Made by a program: the position numbers and the translations under genes. This document shows, piece after piece, positions 34,135 to 43,910 of a DNA stretch of 64,000 nt; position 1 is the stretch's first letter; each line of letters opens with the position of its first letter. Where the stretch lies: assembly GCA_022819945.1 (NCBI GenBank), contig JAJEGI010000115.1, positions 60,201-124,200 on the forward strand. Direction: 5' to 3'. The notes under the pieces were generated by a model, which worked only from the letters and a program-made list of their open reading frames with translations, was not told the DNA's origin and made no database searches. This stretch comes from Candidatus Poribacteria bacterium (GTDB lineage Bacteria; Poribacteria; WGA-4E; WGA-3G).

Positions 34135-37100
34135 TTACTTCCGTATTAACATTTTGCGTGTAGCAGTAAAATCACCAGCGGTGAGTGTATAGAAATACAC
34201 GCCGCTTGCGACGGGTTCACCGAACGCATTTCTACCATCCCAATACGCCGCACCGGAACGATTTTGATACATACCCGCGGCTTGATGTCCGAGTGCCAAC
34301 GTCCGCACCAGTGTGCCATTTACAGTATAGATGTGCAATGTGACATCGGCAGATTTTGCCAACTGATACGGTATCCACGTTTCAGGGTTGAACGGGTTCG
34401 GGAAGTTTGCTAAAAGCGCGTTTTCTCTGTTAGCGGTGACAAGTATTTGTGCGGTGAGTGCGGGCCCGTTGTATCCCGCGATAGCACCTGCGCTGACGGT
34501 AAATGTGAGTGTGCTGTCGGTATTGATATTGCCATCGAATTCAAGTTCAACGGTAATTTCGGTATCGCCTTTTCTGTCGGGATCGTGCCAAGGTATTGTT
34601 ACGCCGTCAATCCCAGAGACAGACACAGCATCCCTAATGTCAAAGATAGAGCGTGCATATTTCCTACCGCTGAGTGTCAGCGTGACGACGCTGCCATCCA
34701 ATGTCGCCTCTGTCAAGGGTGCTTCCGTTGATGCGACGATTGATTCGTGTTCGCCGGTGACAGGTATTTGTACGGTGAGTGCGGGACCGTTATATCTCAA
34801 CAGTGCCTCCGCGTTGACCGTAAAAGTTAGCATCGCATCCGCGTCAAAGTTGCCGTTGAATTCAAGTTCGATGGTAATCTCTGTATCGTTGACCCGGTCC
34901 ACCCCAAACGTTTCAATCCTAACACCATCAATACCAGAGACAGACACAGCGTCTCTGATTTTGAAACTGGATCGCTCGTAAGTCCGACCACTGAGCGCAA
35001 GCGTGACGACGCTGCCATCCAGCGTAACCTCTGTCAAGGGTGCTTCCGTTGATGCCGTCACAGATTCCTTGCCGCCAGTAACAGTTATTTGTGCGATGAG
35101 TGCGGGACCGTTGTATTCGGCAATAGCGTCCGCACCGACTGTAAAGGTGAGGAGGGCATCCGTGTCAATGTTGCCTCTGAATGTTAATTCAACCGTCAAT
35201 TCCGTATCACTGACGCGGTCTAAATCAAACCAGTGAAAAGTGACACCGTCAATGCCAGATACCTCAACAGTATCTCTGAGATCAAAGGTAGACCGCTCGT
35301 AAATTGCACCGTTGAGTGTCAGCGTTACCACACCTCCGTTCAGCGTTGTTTCTGTCAACGGGGTCTCAGTTGATGCGACGACCGATTCCTGTCCGCCGTT
35401 AACAATAATGTGTGTGATGAGTGCGGGGCCGTCGTATTCGACAATAGCCTCCGCGCCCACTGTGAAAGTGAGAGGGGTATTGGTGTCAAGGTTACCATTG
35501 AATTCAAGTTCAAAGGTAATTACTGTGTCGCTCACACGCTCTACCCCAAAAAATCCAACAGTAACGCCTGCGATACCGGAGACTGTCAAAGCATTATCAA
35601 CATCGAAGTTAGATCGGACGTAAGTACCATTGTTCAGCGTTAGGCGGATGATACTGCTATTGAGGGTTGCCTCAGTCAAAGGTTGTGTCGCCAAAGCCGT
35701 GATTGTAGGTCTTTCTTCGACCACGGCGGTGACAGGTATCACAGCGATGCGTGCGGGACCGTCATAGTTCGTGATGGCATCTGCGCCGAGTGTGAAGGTG
35801 AGGATGGCATCTGTGTCAAAGTCTGTACCGTCGAATGTCAGTTTGACAGTCACTTTTGTATCACTGACGCGTACGACATCGGACTGGAGAAGTGTAACAC
35901 CTGCGATACCGGAGACTTGCACTGCATTGCTAATGTCGGTAGGCAATTGCGTATACACGCCAGTCGATAGTGTGAGCGTGACGGTGCTTTCATTGAGGGT
36001 CGTTTCTGTCAAAGGGTGTGTCGCAAAGGCGGTTACTCTTGGGTTTGCCTCCACAACTGCGGTGACGGGTAATTGTGCAGTGAGTGCCGTGCCGTTGTAG
36101 CCTACGATAGCATTCGCCCCGAGTGTGAAGGTGAGCGTGGCATCGGTGTCGAAATCCGTGCCATCAAATATGAGTTCAACGTTCACCTGCGTCCCGCTAA
36201 GGCGTTCCACATTAAATTTGTTAACAGTGACCCCGGTAATCCCCGATACCGTCACACTGTTTCCGACAGTATACTGAGATTCATAAATACCGCCGTTTAG
36301 CGTTAATGTGACGACACTTCCATTTAGGGTATCTTCCGTTACGGGTGTTATCGTTGATGCAACCACCGACTCCGCAGTTGCAGTGACGTGTGCTGTTGCG
36401 GTGAGTGCGGGCCCGTCGTAGTTAGCGATGGCATCCGCTTGGACTGTGAAAGTAAGTGTGGCATCCGCATCGAGGTCTGTTCCGTAGAATGTCAGTTGAA
36501 TTGATAATTCTGTATCGTTTAGACGGGTTACATCAAACGGTTTAACGGTTACACCCCGAATACCAGAGACTGCTACAGGATCGCTGAGCCAGTTTTCATA
36601 GACTCGGTTGTTCAAAGTCAGTGTCACAATGCTTCCGTTCAGGATTGTTTCTGTTAGCGGTTGTGAAGTTAATGTTAGTGTTGGACTTTTCTGATCGTCC
36701 AAATCGCTGATAATGATAATAACAGTGATGGTAACAGTGAGATTGCCATCGGAAACAGTGACTATTAGGGTGTAGGTATTCTTTTTTTCATAGTCGAGTT
36801 CGGCATTGGTTTTCAGTTGTCCGGTCGTGTTATCAATGTCAAAAGCTGCCGCGTCGGGGCCGCTGAGCGTGTAGATGAGAGCCTCGTTGTCCGCATCCGT
36901 CGCTGCGACTGGTTTGCCAATATCTACCCCTTTTGCGGTATTCTCTGCCACAGTCCGGCTGGTATGATTGCCATCCACGAAACTCGGTTTGTTATTTGTA
37001 GGTGTTTCAGTTTCTGTGCCGATGACATTGATGGTAACAGCGATTTGATCTATCAAAGTGCCATCGGAAACAGTGACTGTTACTGTATAAGATGGCTTGT

Positions 37101-38379
37101 TGTAGGTGTGTGCTGCCTTCGTTTTCAATTGTCCGGTTGCGCTATCAATGTCAAAAACCGCTGCATCGGTGCCACTGAGCTGATAGGTGAGTGCGTCATT
37201 ATCCGCATCTGCTGCCGCCACTGGATTTCTGATACTTCTATTTACCATTGTGCGTGTGGTACTGGAACCGTCAATGAACACCGGCGCGTTGTTGATTGTC
37301 CATCCGATATCCTCAAGCATGCCGAGTGCAACGGGGCCCGGGTCATGAATCGCTTCTTGATTGGCAAGATATGGGGTCATTAAGGCGTTCGCATCGCCAG
37401 CCGGAAAAGTCATCTCATCCAAATGCGTGTAGCTCGAACCTTGACTCCACGAACTGGGGGCATAGAGGTGCGGGAGGATACCAGCGTTCGCTTCAACGCC
37501 TTTTTTTCCGTTCCAGAAGAGGTCGTTGCTCGTGAGTTGATTTTCGAGAGCAAAGGAGGGATCAGGAAAAGATATAATCGTTTTCTTGGAGCCATTTTCA
37601 ACAAAAAAATCGTAAATATAAGGCAAATCAGGATTGCCGTCCCGCAGCTTACCCCTCCCACTGGACGAAGTCAATCCGTAGATGGATCCTTCTTCTACGC
37701 TTGCAAAGCTAAAGAAACCGAGACCGTGAGCGATCTCATGCAGCACAGTACTAACGAAGTCCGTTTTCCCTGCCGGTGTGTTTCCATCTGTGCCGAAGTA
37801 CCAATTTGCGTCTGCGTGGCTATTGAATCTTGTGATGATATCGGGTTCGCCAGCTGTGAGGTCTCTATCGGCTCTCATATCAGCGAGTGCCTCTGGAAAC
37901 CACAAATCCAATGATCCGGGCGCTTTCCAGCCTGCCGGTCGTGCCCCGCCTAAAATAATAGTTTCACCCTCGAATCCGCCCAAATCTGTAAAAGATGCGT
38001 CAATCCGAATAGGCACCGGGGATCGGATGAGCGCATTCCAAATATCGACCGCGTATTGAAACGCTGCCCGCGCTTCGTCCGTAAAGCCGTCGTAGGTTAC
38101 GATAAATTGGGGATCTCCTGTCGCGAGAGAGTTGCCGTGTTGAGATAGTTTCACTGTTGGTGGTGGTGGGAGGCTTGTATTCGCGTTTTCGTTGGTTCCG
38201 TATAAAATGCTCATCCCTTCGAGTGCTTTCTCTCGGTGCGTTGGGTTGACTACGGTTGGCTCTTTAGATGTTCCTGATGATTGTCCAGGCACCTCAACTC
38301 GGCTCATGGCGCGCGGGGTCAGTCCAATCAGGATGTATATTGAAAGAAAAATTGTAAATAAGACTTTTGCTGATTTCAT
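34135..38379 (-). CDS. Giant secreted protein: HExxH domain, cadherin-like and Ig-like repeats, C-terminal sorting block
   Basis: A 1,414-residue exported protein. After a signal peptide (residues 5-25) comes a domain with DFVSTVLHEIAHGLGFFSF (HEIAH at 214-218), a zinc-metallopeptidase motif in the metzincin style, but the third ligand expected at HxxGxxH/D is not there. Two cadherin-like repeats follow (from about residue 375; SRTVAENTAKG, TDADN, ALIYTLSG). Then come seven Ig-like repeats of about 94 residues (PLTETTLNGGVVTLTLNGA...VSGI.GVT...DTELTVEL.F). The last 90 residues are the NFPNPFNPETWIPYQLA block ending in KMLIRK, shared with two other large proteins here. It is probably a surface or exported adhesin-like enzyme. 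AAAGGATTAC precedes the ATG. Confidence 0.85.
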   Translation of the reverse strand: MKSAKVLFTIFLSIYILIGLTPRAMSRVEVPGQSSGTSKEPTVVNPTHREKALEGMSILYGTNENANTSLPPPPTVKLSQHGNSLATGDPQFIVTYDGFTDEARAAFQYAVDIWNALIRSPVPIRIDASFTDLGGFEGETIILGGARPAGWKAPGSLDLWFPEALADMRADRDLTAGEPDIITRFNSHADANWYFGTDGNTPAGKTDFVSTVLHEIAHGLGFFSFASVEEGSIYGLTSSSGRGKLRDGNPDLPYIYDFFVENGSKKTIISFPDPSFALENQLTSNDLFWNGKKGVEANAGILPHLYAPSSWSQGSSYTHLDEMTFPAGDANALMTPYLANQEAIHDPGPVALGMLEDIGWTINNAPVFIDGSSTTRTMVNRSIRNPVAAADADNDALTYQLSGTDAAVFDIDSATGQLKTKAAHTYNKPSYTVTVTVSDGTLIDQIAVTINVIGTETETPTNNKPSFVDGNHTSRTVAENTAKGVDIGKPVAATDADNEALIYTLSGPDAAAFDIDNTTGQLKTNAELDYEKKNTYTLIVTVSDGNLTVTITVIIIISDLDDQKSPTLTLTSQPLTETILNGSIVTLTLNNRVYENWLSDPVAVSGIRGVTVKPFDVTRLNDTELSIQLTFYGTDLDADATLTFTVQADAIANYDGPALTATAHVTATAESVVASTITPVTEDTLNGSVVTLTLNGGIYESQYTVGNSVTVSGITGVTVNKFNVERLSGTQVNVELIFDGTDFDTDATLTFTLGANAIVGYNGTALTAQLPVTAVVEANPRVTAFATHPLTETTLNESTVTLTLSTGVYTQLPTDISNAVQVSGIAGVTLLQSDVVRVSDTKVTVKLTFDGTDFDTDAILTFTLGADAITNYDGPARIAVIPVTAVVEERPTITALATQPLTEATLNSSIIRLTLNNGTYVRSNFDVDNALTVSGIAGVTVGFFGVERVSDTVITFELEFNGNLDTNTPLTFTVGAEAIVEYDGPALITHIIVNGGQESVVASTETPLTETTLNGGVVTLTLNGAIYERSTFDLRDTVEVSGIDGVTFHWFDLDRVSDTELTVELTFRGNIDTDALLTFTVGADAIAEYNGPALIAQITVTGGKESVTASTEAPLTEVTLDGSVVTLALSGRTYERSSFKIRDAVSVSGIDGVRIETFGVDRVNDTEITIELEFNGNFDADAMLTFTVNAEALLRYNGPALTVQIPVTGEHESIVASTEAPLTEATLDGSVVTLTLSGRKYARSIFDIRDAVSVSGIDGVTIPWHDPDRKGDTEITVELEFDGNINTDSTLTFTVSAGAIAGYNGPALTAQILVTANRENALLANFPNPFNPETWIPYQLAKSADVTLHIYTVNGTLVRTLALGHQAAGMYQNRSGAAYWDGRNAFGEPVASGVYFYTLTAGDFTATRKMLIRK

Positions 38380-38524
38380 AGCAACCGTAATCCTTTGTTA
38401 GTTTTTGGAAAACTCGACAAATTGAGTTTACAAAGTTCTTTCATAAGAAACCGTGATATGATATTTGGTATATCCGCTTTTTGCTATTGAACCTAACCGA
38501 CACACTCAATTGACCCGTCCGATT

Positions 38525-38631
38525 CGGTTTTATAGTAAAGTTCATAATTACTTGCACACGCGGTGGGCGTAGGGGCTGGGTAACCCAGCCTCTACAAGCG
38601 TGTAAGTAATTCCAAAATCTACTATAAACCG
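38525..38631. repeat. 107-base nested inverted-repeat element (TATAGTA family), most complete copy
   Basis: The ends CGGTTTTATAGTA and CTACTATAAACCG pair; inside, AATTACTTGCACACGC pairs with GCGTGTAAGTAATT; the centre is GTAGGGGCTGGG, TAA, CCCAGCCTCTAC (38569-38595). The whole forms one long imperfect stem. It sits between the two giant secreted-protein genes. A partial copy is at 50512-50606 and one arm at 1925-1956. Confidence 0.75.
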
Positions 38632-38668
38632 AACCTACTTTATTAGGAACATGTTGCTCCTTCTTATG

Positions 38669-41600
38669 TTACTTGAGGATAAGCATCTTCCGCGTAGCAG
38701 AAAAATCGCCTGCGGTGAGGGTGTAGAAATAAATTCCACTGGCGACCTTGTCGCCGACCTCGTTCCTGCCGTCCCAGTAGATCGCTTTTGACCGATGCTC
38801 ATAGACTGAGGCGGTCTGGTATCCGACATTGAGTTGGCGGACAACCCGCCCAAGCTGATCGTAGATGGTCACTGTGACAAAAGCATCTTCTGCCAAACGA
38901 TACGGTATCCACGTTTCTGGGTTAAACGGGTTTGGATAGTTCGGCAGCAGCGCGGTCTCTTTCGGAACCAACACAGCAAGGAGTTGCTCTAAAAAGCGGA
39001 TACCGCTTTGTAACTTCGGATCCGTGAGGTCTAATCCGTACGCTTGGGTTAACCACCCTTGAATATCAGCAGCGGTGAATGTTGCAAGTACCGTCGGATG
39101 CAGTGACGGTGCTGCAGGTACTTCACCGAGCGCGCCTGCCACGAGTACCAAGTCGTTGACATTGACAACGCCGTCGCCGTTAACATCCGCGGCGTTGGGA
39201 CCGGATTGTCCAAGCCGTCCGGCAACCATTACCAGATCGGAGATATTCACCACACCGTCCAGATTGACATCATAATTTGTCAACCCAGGAGAGATGTCAT
39301 TGATGACAATCCCGATACCGGGGGTACTGATGTCGTTTTTATCTCCAAAATAGGTAAGTTGATCTGCCGTTAAATTCGCGTCCACGGCGGAAATCCAGCC
39401 GCCGGCCTGGGTGCCGTCGAGTGCCATACTGTTGACATAGCGGCGGATCATTGAGGTCCGATGTCCGTCTCTGGTCCTACCCCTATTATCGCCATAAGGC
39501 AACTTCCATTGCAGCACATCGCCATCAAGGTTTCCAGCCTCGTCCACCAAATTTCCTTCATCATCAATCAGTTTTATAGAGAAGCCTTCTGCACTGAGAA
39601 TTAGACTCCACAAACCGAGTGGTAGGTTCGTCCTCCAACCGAGATCATAAATCTGATCTTCTTTGAGGTTTCCTGAATTATCACCAATATCTCTTGATAC
39701 GACCAGAACGGTATCATTCGGCCAAATCCTTGGGGCATCCCCCCAGAAGTCGTCCTTAAAGGTAATTGTTGCCTGCAACAACGTTTTAGACGCAGTTGTG
39801 GGTTCGGTAAATCCTGGAATGGGAATCGGAATGACAGGCAGAGTTGTGGGTTCAGCCAATTCTGATGAGTCTAAATTCTGAATGACCAGTTTCCAGCCTG
39901 TGAGATTGATGATGTCTGGTCCCGCATTGTGCAATTCTATCCACTGCGGTGGCGAAAAACTTCTCTCCGAACCGAACATAATTTCACTAATACTGATAAC
40001 ACTCTCTCCCTGACTCGGTCGAGGAGATTCCTCTACAGTCGGCGGCGTTTCGTCTACGTCAATAATAGTGATAGCCACAGTGATAGCATCCGTGCGCCCG
40101 CCATCGGAGACGGTGACAATCACCGTGTAGGCGTTTTTCGTTTCAAAGTCGAGCGGTGCCTTGGTTTTCAACTGACCTGTGGTGCTGACAATGCTAAAGG
40201 CTGCCGCATCCGTACCACTGAGTGTGTAGGTCAAGGTGTCATCATCTTCATCAGTCGCAGAAACGGGACTGCCGACATTTTCACCAGCGGGTGTGTTTTC
40301 TTTCACAAAACGCGTCGTCCGACTCCCCGCAAAAGTTGGCGAGCTGCTCTCATCTACGTCAGTAACCTTGATAGCGACACTGATGGTGTCCGTGAGGTCG
40401 CCATCAGAGACGGTAACAGTCACAGCGTAAGCGTTCTGTTTTTCATAATCAAGCGGGGCACTGGTTTTCAGTTGTCCGGTCGTGCTGACGATGCCAAACG
40501 ACGACGCATCCGTCCCATCAATTGAGTAGGTCAGAGTATCACCATCGGCATCCGTCGCAGTGATCGGGCTGCCGATATTAACACCAGCGGGTGTGTTCTC
40601 AGGAATTGAGCGTTCCGTGCTACTCGCGAAGACCGGCGCACGGTTCTCTGCTACGTCCGTGACATTGATAGCAACACCAATGGTGTCCGTGAGTGTGCCA
40701 TCGGAAACGATGACAGTCACCGAATAGACATTCTTCTGTTCATAATCGAGGGGCGCGCGGGTTTGGAGTTGTCCGGTTGTGCTGACAACACCAAAGGATG
40801 CCGCATCCACGCCACTTAGGGAGTAAGTTAAGACATCCTCGTCTTCATCAGTTGCAGTGACAGGGCTGCCGATATTTCTGCCAGCGGGTGTATTCTCAGG
40901 AACTGAGCGTTCCGTACTGCTGCCCTCTACAAACACCGGCGCATGTGCTGTGGGTGTTTCGTCTACGTCCGTGACGTTGATAGCGACACCAATAGAATCG
41001 GTTCCACCATTGCCATCAGAGACAAGGACCGCCACCGAATAGGTGTTTTTCTGTTCATAGTCGAGCGGGGCACGCGTTCGCAACTGTCCAGTCGTGCTGA
41101 CGATACCAAAAGATCCAGCATCTACACCACTCAGACTGTAGGTTAAGACATCTTCATCCGCATCCGTAGCCGTAACAGGACCGCCGATATTTCTGCCAGC
41201 AGGTGTATTCTCAGGAACTGAGCGTTCCGTAGCACTGCCCTCTACGAAAACCGGTGGGTTATTTTCATTTACATCCGTGACGTTGATAGTGACACCAATA
41301 GAATCGGTTCCACCATTGCCATCAGAGACAAGGACCGCCACCGAATAGGTGTTCTTTTGCTCATAGTCGAGCGGATCACGGGTTTGCAATTGTCCGGTCG
41401 TGCTAACGATACCAAAAGATCCAGCATCTACACCACTCAGGCTGTAGGTTAAGACATCTTCGTCTTCATCGGTAGCTGTAACAGGACCGCCGATGTTTTT
41501 GCCAGCAGGTGTGTTTTCCGCTATGGATCGCTCCGTAGCACTCCCCTCTACAAACACCGGCGCGTTGTTTTCTTTTACGTCCGTAACATCAATCGTGACA

Positions 41601-42901
41601 CTGATGGTGTCGATAGCACTGCCATCGGAGACAGTAACGGTTACGGTGTAGGTGTTTTTTTGCTCGTAGTCGAGAGGTGCTTGCGTTTGCAATTGTCCAG
41701 TCGTACTGACGATGCCAAAAGATCCAGCATCTACACCACTGAGACTGTAAGTTAAGACATCCTCATCTTCATCGGTAGCAGTGACAGGGCTGCCGATGTT
41801 TCTACCAGCAGGTGTGTTCTCCGCTATGGAACGCGTCGTGGCACTGCCCTCTGTGAAAATCGGGGCGTGGTTCACGTTTGGATCCCCGGTAGGTTTAGGG
41901 ATCCCGAGGGCAAAACTGAGGATATTATCGGCACTGCTCGGTTTAGTCAGACTATAGCCGAAATGGCTTGTCGGCAGCTCAGGCAGTGTGCCAATATTTA
42001 CAGTGATGGCATCTGATGTGCCGGGGGTGCGGGTCACGGTGAGAAGTCCGCTTTCTACACTGCCAGCAGCAATTGTAATGGTAGTTGCGCCGCCATCAAT
42101 GTCTCCATTTGTAACGGTAACCGGCAACACAATATTGAAAGGGGCACCGGTGGCTGTCGTTGCCTTGAACTGGTTGTCTCCAACCTTCTCCAAGGACAGA
42201 GTGATAGACAGATCAACGGTGTTGTCCCCTAAATAGAGCGACTTTAACGCAGACAGTCCGAAAAAGAGACCATCGGGTAGACTGCTGAGCTGATTGGAAG
42301 ACAGACTGAGCCAATTCAGCGAAGAGAGTCCAGAAAAGATTTCTGCCGGCAGGCTGCTGAGTTGGTTATTACCTAAGTCGAGTCCGGTCAACGATGCCAA
42401 CCCGGAAAAGGTATTCGCTGGTAAACTGTCCAAACTGTTGTAAGACAAGTTGAGTCTGCTCATGGCAGAGAGTCCAGAAAAGACCTCATCGGGCAGGATG
42501 CTGAGTTGGTTGCTGCCTAAATCAAGTTGGACCAACGCGGCTAAACCTGAAAAGATGTCGGTAGGCAGAGTGCTGAGTGTGTTTTTCGCTAAGGAGAGCG
42601 AACGCAACGCAGACAATCCATCAAAATCGCCAGCTTTCAGTGCGGTAATGCTTTGATCGCTCAGATTAAGACTCGTAATTAAAGTTAGATGCGCAGCCGT
42701 TACATCGTTGGCAGAATCTACGCCTGGCACCAGGGCAACAATCGTATCTTGAACCTGCTGGGTCCGGTTGCTGACGGGTGTCAATTCAGGCGTGTTGTCT
42801 TGCGCATGCACATTGCCTGTCCCTTGTATACCGTATATTAGCAACATCATAATCACGGTTGACACCACGATTTTCCGATTCATGATTAGCATTTTCATCA
42901 T
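38669..42901 (-). CDS. Giant secreted protein: LRR, cadherin-like repeats, lamin-tail domain, dockerin, C-terminal sorting block
   Basis: A 1,410-residue exported protein. The order is: signal peptide (about 10-33); six leucine-rich repeats of 24 residues (about 90-240; FSGLAALVQLDLGSNQLSIL); a Calx-beta-like section (about 255-340); six cadherin-like repeats of about 95 residues (360-930; RSIAENTPAGRNIG, DEDVLTYSLSGVDAGSF, LDYEQKNTY); a lamin-tail domain (about 965-1150; ISEIMFGSERSFSPPQWIEL); a type I dockerin pair (VNLDGVVNISDLVMVAGRLG and VNGDGVVNVNDLVLVAGALG, about 1225-1275); and the LLPNYPNPFNPETWIPYRLA block ending in KMLILK. GGAG lies three to six bases before the two leading ATGs. 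A surface adhesion or scaffold role is inferred. Repeats are near identical at DNA level and could recombine. Confidence 0.88.
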   Translation of the reverse strand: MMKMLIMNRKIVVSTVIMMLLIYGIQGTGNVHAQDNTPELTPVSNRTQQVQDTIVALVPGVDSANDVTAAHLTLITSLNLSDQSITALKAGDFDGLSALRSLSLAKNTLSTLPTDIFSGLAALVQLDLGSNQLSILPDEVFSGLSAMSRLNLSYNSLDSLPANTFSGLASLTGLDLGNNQLSSLPAEIFSGLSSLNWLSLSSNQLSSLPDGLFFGLSALKSLYLGDNTVDLSITLSLEKVGDNQFKATTATGAPFNIVLPVTVTNGDIDGGATTITIAAGSVESGLLTVTRTPGTSDAITVNIGTLPELPTSHFGYSLTKPSSADNILSFALGIPKPTGDPNVNHAPIFTEGSATTRSIAENTPAGRNIGSPVTATDEDEDVLTYSLSGVDAGSFGIVSTTGQLQTQAPLDYEQKNTYTVTVTVSDGSAIDTISVTIDVTDVKENNAPVFVEGSATERSIAENTPAGKNIGGPVTATDEDEDVLTYSLSGVDAGSFGIVSTTGQLQTRDPLDYEQKNTYSVAVLVSDGNGGTDSIGVTINVTDVNENNPPVFVEGSATERSVPENTPAGRNIGGPVTATDADEDVLTYSLSGVDAGSFGIVSTTGQLRTRAPLDYEQKNTYSVAVLVSDGNGGTDSIGVAINVTDVDETPTAHAPVFVEGSSTERSVPENTPAGRNIGSPVTATDEDEDVLTYSLSGVDAASFGVVSTTGQLQTRAPLDYEQKNVYSVTVIVSDGTLTDTIGVAINVTDVAENRAPVFASSTERSIPENTPAGVNIGSPITATDADGDTLTYSIDGTDASSFGIVSTTGQLKTSAPLDYEKQNAYAVTVTVSDGDLTDTISVAIKVTDVDESSSPTFAGSRTTRFVKENTPAGENVGSPVSATDEDDDTLTYTLSGTDAAAFSIVSTTGQLKTKAPLDFETKNAYTVIVTVSDGGRTDAITVAITIIDVDETPPTVEESPRPSQGESVISISEIMFGSERSFSPPQWIELHNAGPDIINLTGWKLVIQNLDSSELAEPTTLPVIPIPIPGFTEPTTASKTLLQATITFKDDFWGDAPRIWPNDTVLVVSRDIGDNSGNLKEDQIYDLGWRTNLPLGLWSLILSAEGFSIKLIDDEGNLVDEAGNLDGDVLQWKLPYGDNRGRTRDGHRTSMIRRYVNSMALDGTQAGGWISAVDANLTADQLTYFGDKNDISTPGIGIVINDISPGLTNYDVNLDGVVNISDLVMVAGRLGQSGPNAADVNGDGVVNVNDLVLVAGALGEVPAAPSLHPTVLATFTAADIQGWLTQAYGLDLTDPKLQSGIRFLEQLLAVLVPKETALLPNYPNPFNPETWIPYRLAEDAFVTVTIYDQLGRVVRQLNVGYQTASVYEHRSKAIYWDGRNEVGDKVASGIYFYTLTAGDFSATRKMLILK

Positions 42902-42915
42902 AAACTCCTTTTAGA

Positions 42916-42970
42916 GTAGTTGTCAGTTTTCAGTACGGTTTTTTTGCGAAAAACCTTTCAGTTAGCAGTT
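42916..42970. repeat. AGTTxTCAGTTTTCAGTACG repeat with hairpin, copy 1
   Basis: GTAGTTGTCAGTTTTCAGTA followed by a hairpin (GGTTTTT...AAAAACC, 42937-42955) and CTTTCAGTTAGCAG. A second copy at 54375-54430 has the same flanks but the stem pair G-C changed to A-T. Both copies lie just upstream of the ribosome site of a minus-strand gene. Several shorter CAGTTACCAG-type sequences follow to about 43090. Confidence 0.65.
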
Positions 42971-43096
42971 GGCAGTGGCCAGTGAGTCAGTAACCAGTAC
43001 CCAGTTACCAGTTAAGAGTGCCTCGCAGTGAGAGTCTGATTCATCAAGTCTTTCTCTTACTGGTAACTCGTAACTGGAAACTGGTAACTATTTCCT

Positions 43097-43720
43097 CTAA
43101 TACTGATCCGAGCCTTCAAGTGGAAGTGCGACTGCCCAGACGTTTCTGTACCTAACGTCGTTGCCGTGATCCTGCAGACGGAGTGGCCCCGGCTCAGCCG
43201 CTGCACCCACGCTCCCGCCTGTCGAACCCGCGAGCTGTGCGTTGTTGATGATGACCAAACCGTTCTGGATAACAGTGATCCGTGGTCCTTCGGTCATCTC
43301 GCCTGCGTCGTTGAAGCGTGGCGCGCGGAAAATAATATCGTAAGACTGCCATTCGAGCGGTGGTTTACAAGCGTTGACGAGCGGTGCGAACTGGTTGTAA
43401 ATTGCGCCGCAATCGCCTTTGCCAGGGACATCGATGCCGTAGGAATCCAAGACCTGAACTTCGTATCGACCTTGAAGGAATACGCCGCTGTTGCCTTTTG
43501 CTTGTCCGGTGGCTTCAGGCATATCGGGGCATCTAAATTCGATATGTACGAAGTGATCCGTGAAGGTTTCTTTACTGATAATGTCGCCGGTGCGTGGGAT
43601 AACGAGCATTGCGTCGCCTTCGACTTCCCAACCGGGCTCGCTGCCATCCATGCTTGTCCAGTTGCTAAGGTCTGTGCCGTCAAAGAGAACGACTGCGGAT
43701 TCTGGTGGTGTTTGTGTCAT
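43097..43720 (-). CDS. DUF1080 (3-keto-disaccharide hydrolase-like) domain protein
   Basis: A 207-residue protein consisting of one DUF1080 (concanavalin A-like lectin/glucanase fold) domain, from VVLFDGTDLSNWTSMDG through GDIISKETFTDHFVHIEFRCP, KGNSGVFLQGRYEVQVLDSY and PLRLQDHGNDVRYRNVWAVAL. These are the usual landmarks. Some relatives act on 3-keto-sugars produced by Gfo/Idh/MocA-type oxidation, and others bind polysaccharide. No signal peptide is seen, unlike most homologues, so this one may work in the cytoplasm. GAAAGGAAAA precedes the ATG, and a promoter at 43768-43795 would drive it. It is downstream of nothing on its strand and next to a sulfatase gene transcribed the other way. Confidence 0.9.
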   Translation of the reverse strand: MTQTPPESAVVLFDGTDLSNWTSMDGSEPGWEVEGDAMLVIPRTGDIISKETFTDHFVHIEFRCPDMPEATGQAKGNSGVFLQGRYEVQVLDSYGIDVPGKGDCGAIYNQFAPLVNACKPPLEWQSYDIIFRAPRFNDAGEMTEGPRITVIQNGLVIINNAQLAGSTGGSVGAAAEPGPLRLQDHGNDVRYRNVWAVALPLEGSDQY

Positions 43721-43767
43721 GAGTTTTCCTTTCGCATATTATGCGCTGAAAATAACAATTTTCAATC

Positions 43768-43795
43768 ATTTTAATGAATTCCGTTTTTTTGTCAA
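43768..43795 (-). promoter_or_regulatory. Probable promoter for the DUF1080 gene
   Basis: On the minus strand: TTGACA, a 16-base spacer, TAAAAT. The leader to the ATG at 43720 would be about 40 bases. Confidence 0.6.
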
Positions 43796-43910
43796 GGGGG
43801 TATTTAGCGGTTCGGCTATCGCGGAAAAGTTGACAAGTTTGCAAGTGCGCTAAAGTTGTTAAGAGGTTTCCGTGAAATTACCGGTGCTCTCTTTCAACTT
43901 TACGAAGGGA

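Noticed and set aside
34388..37383. Plus-strand frames within the giant Ig-repeat gene
   Set aside because: They recur with the period of the Ig-like repeats and are complements of the coding strand.
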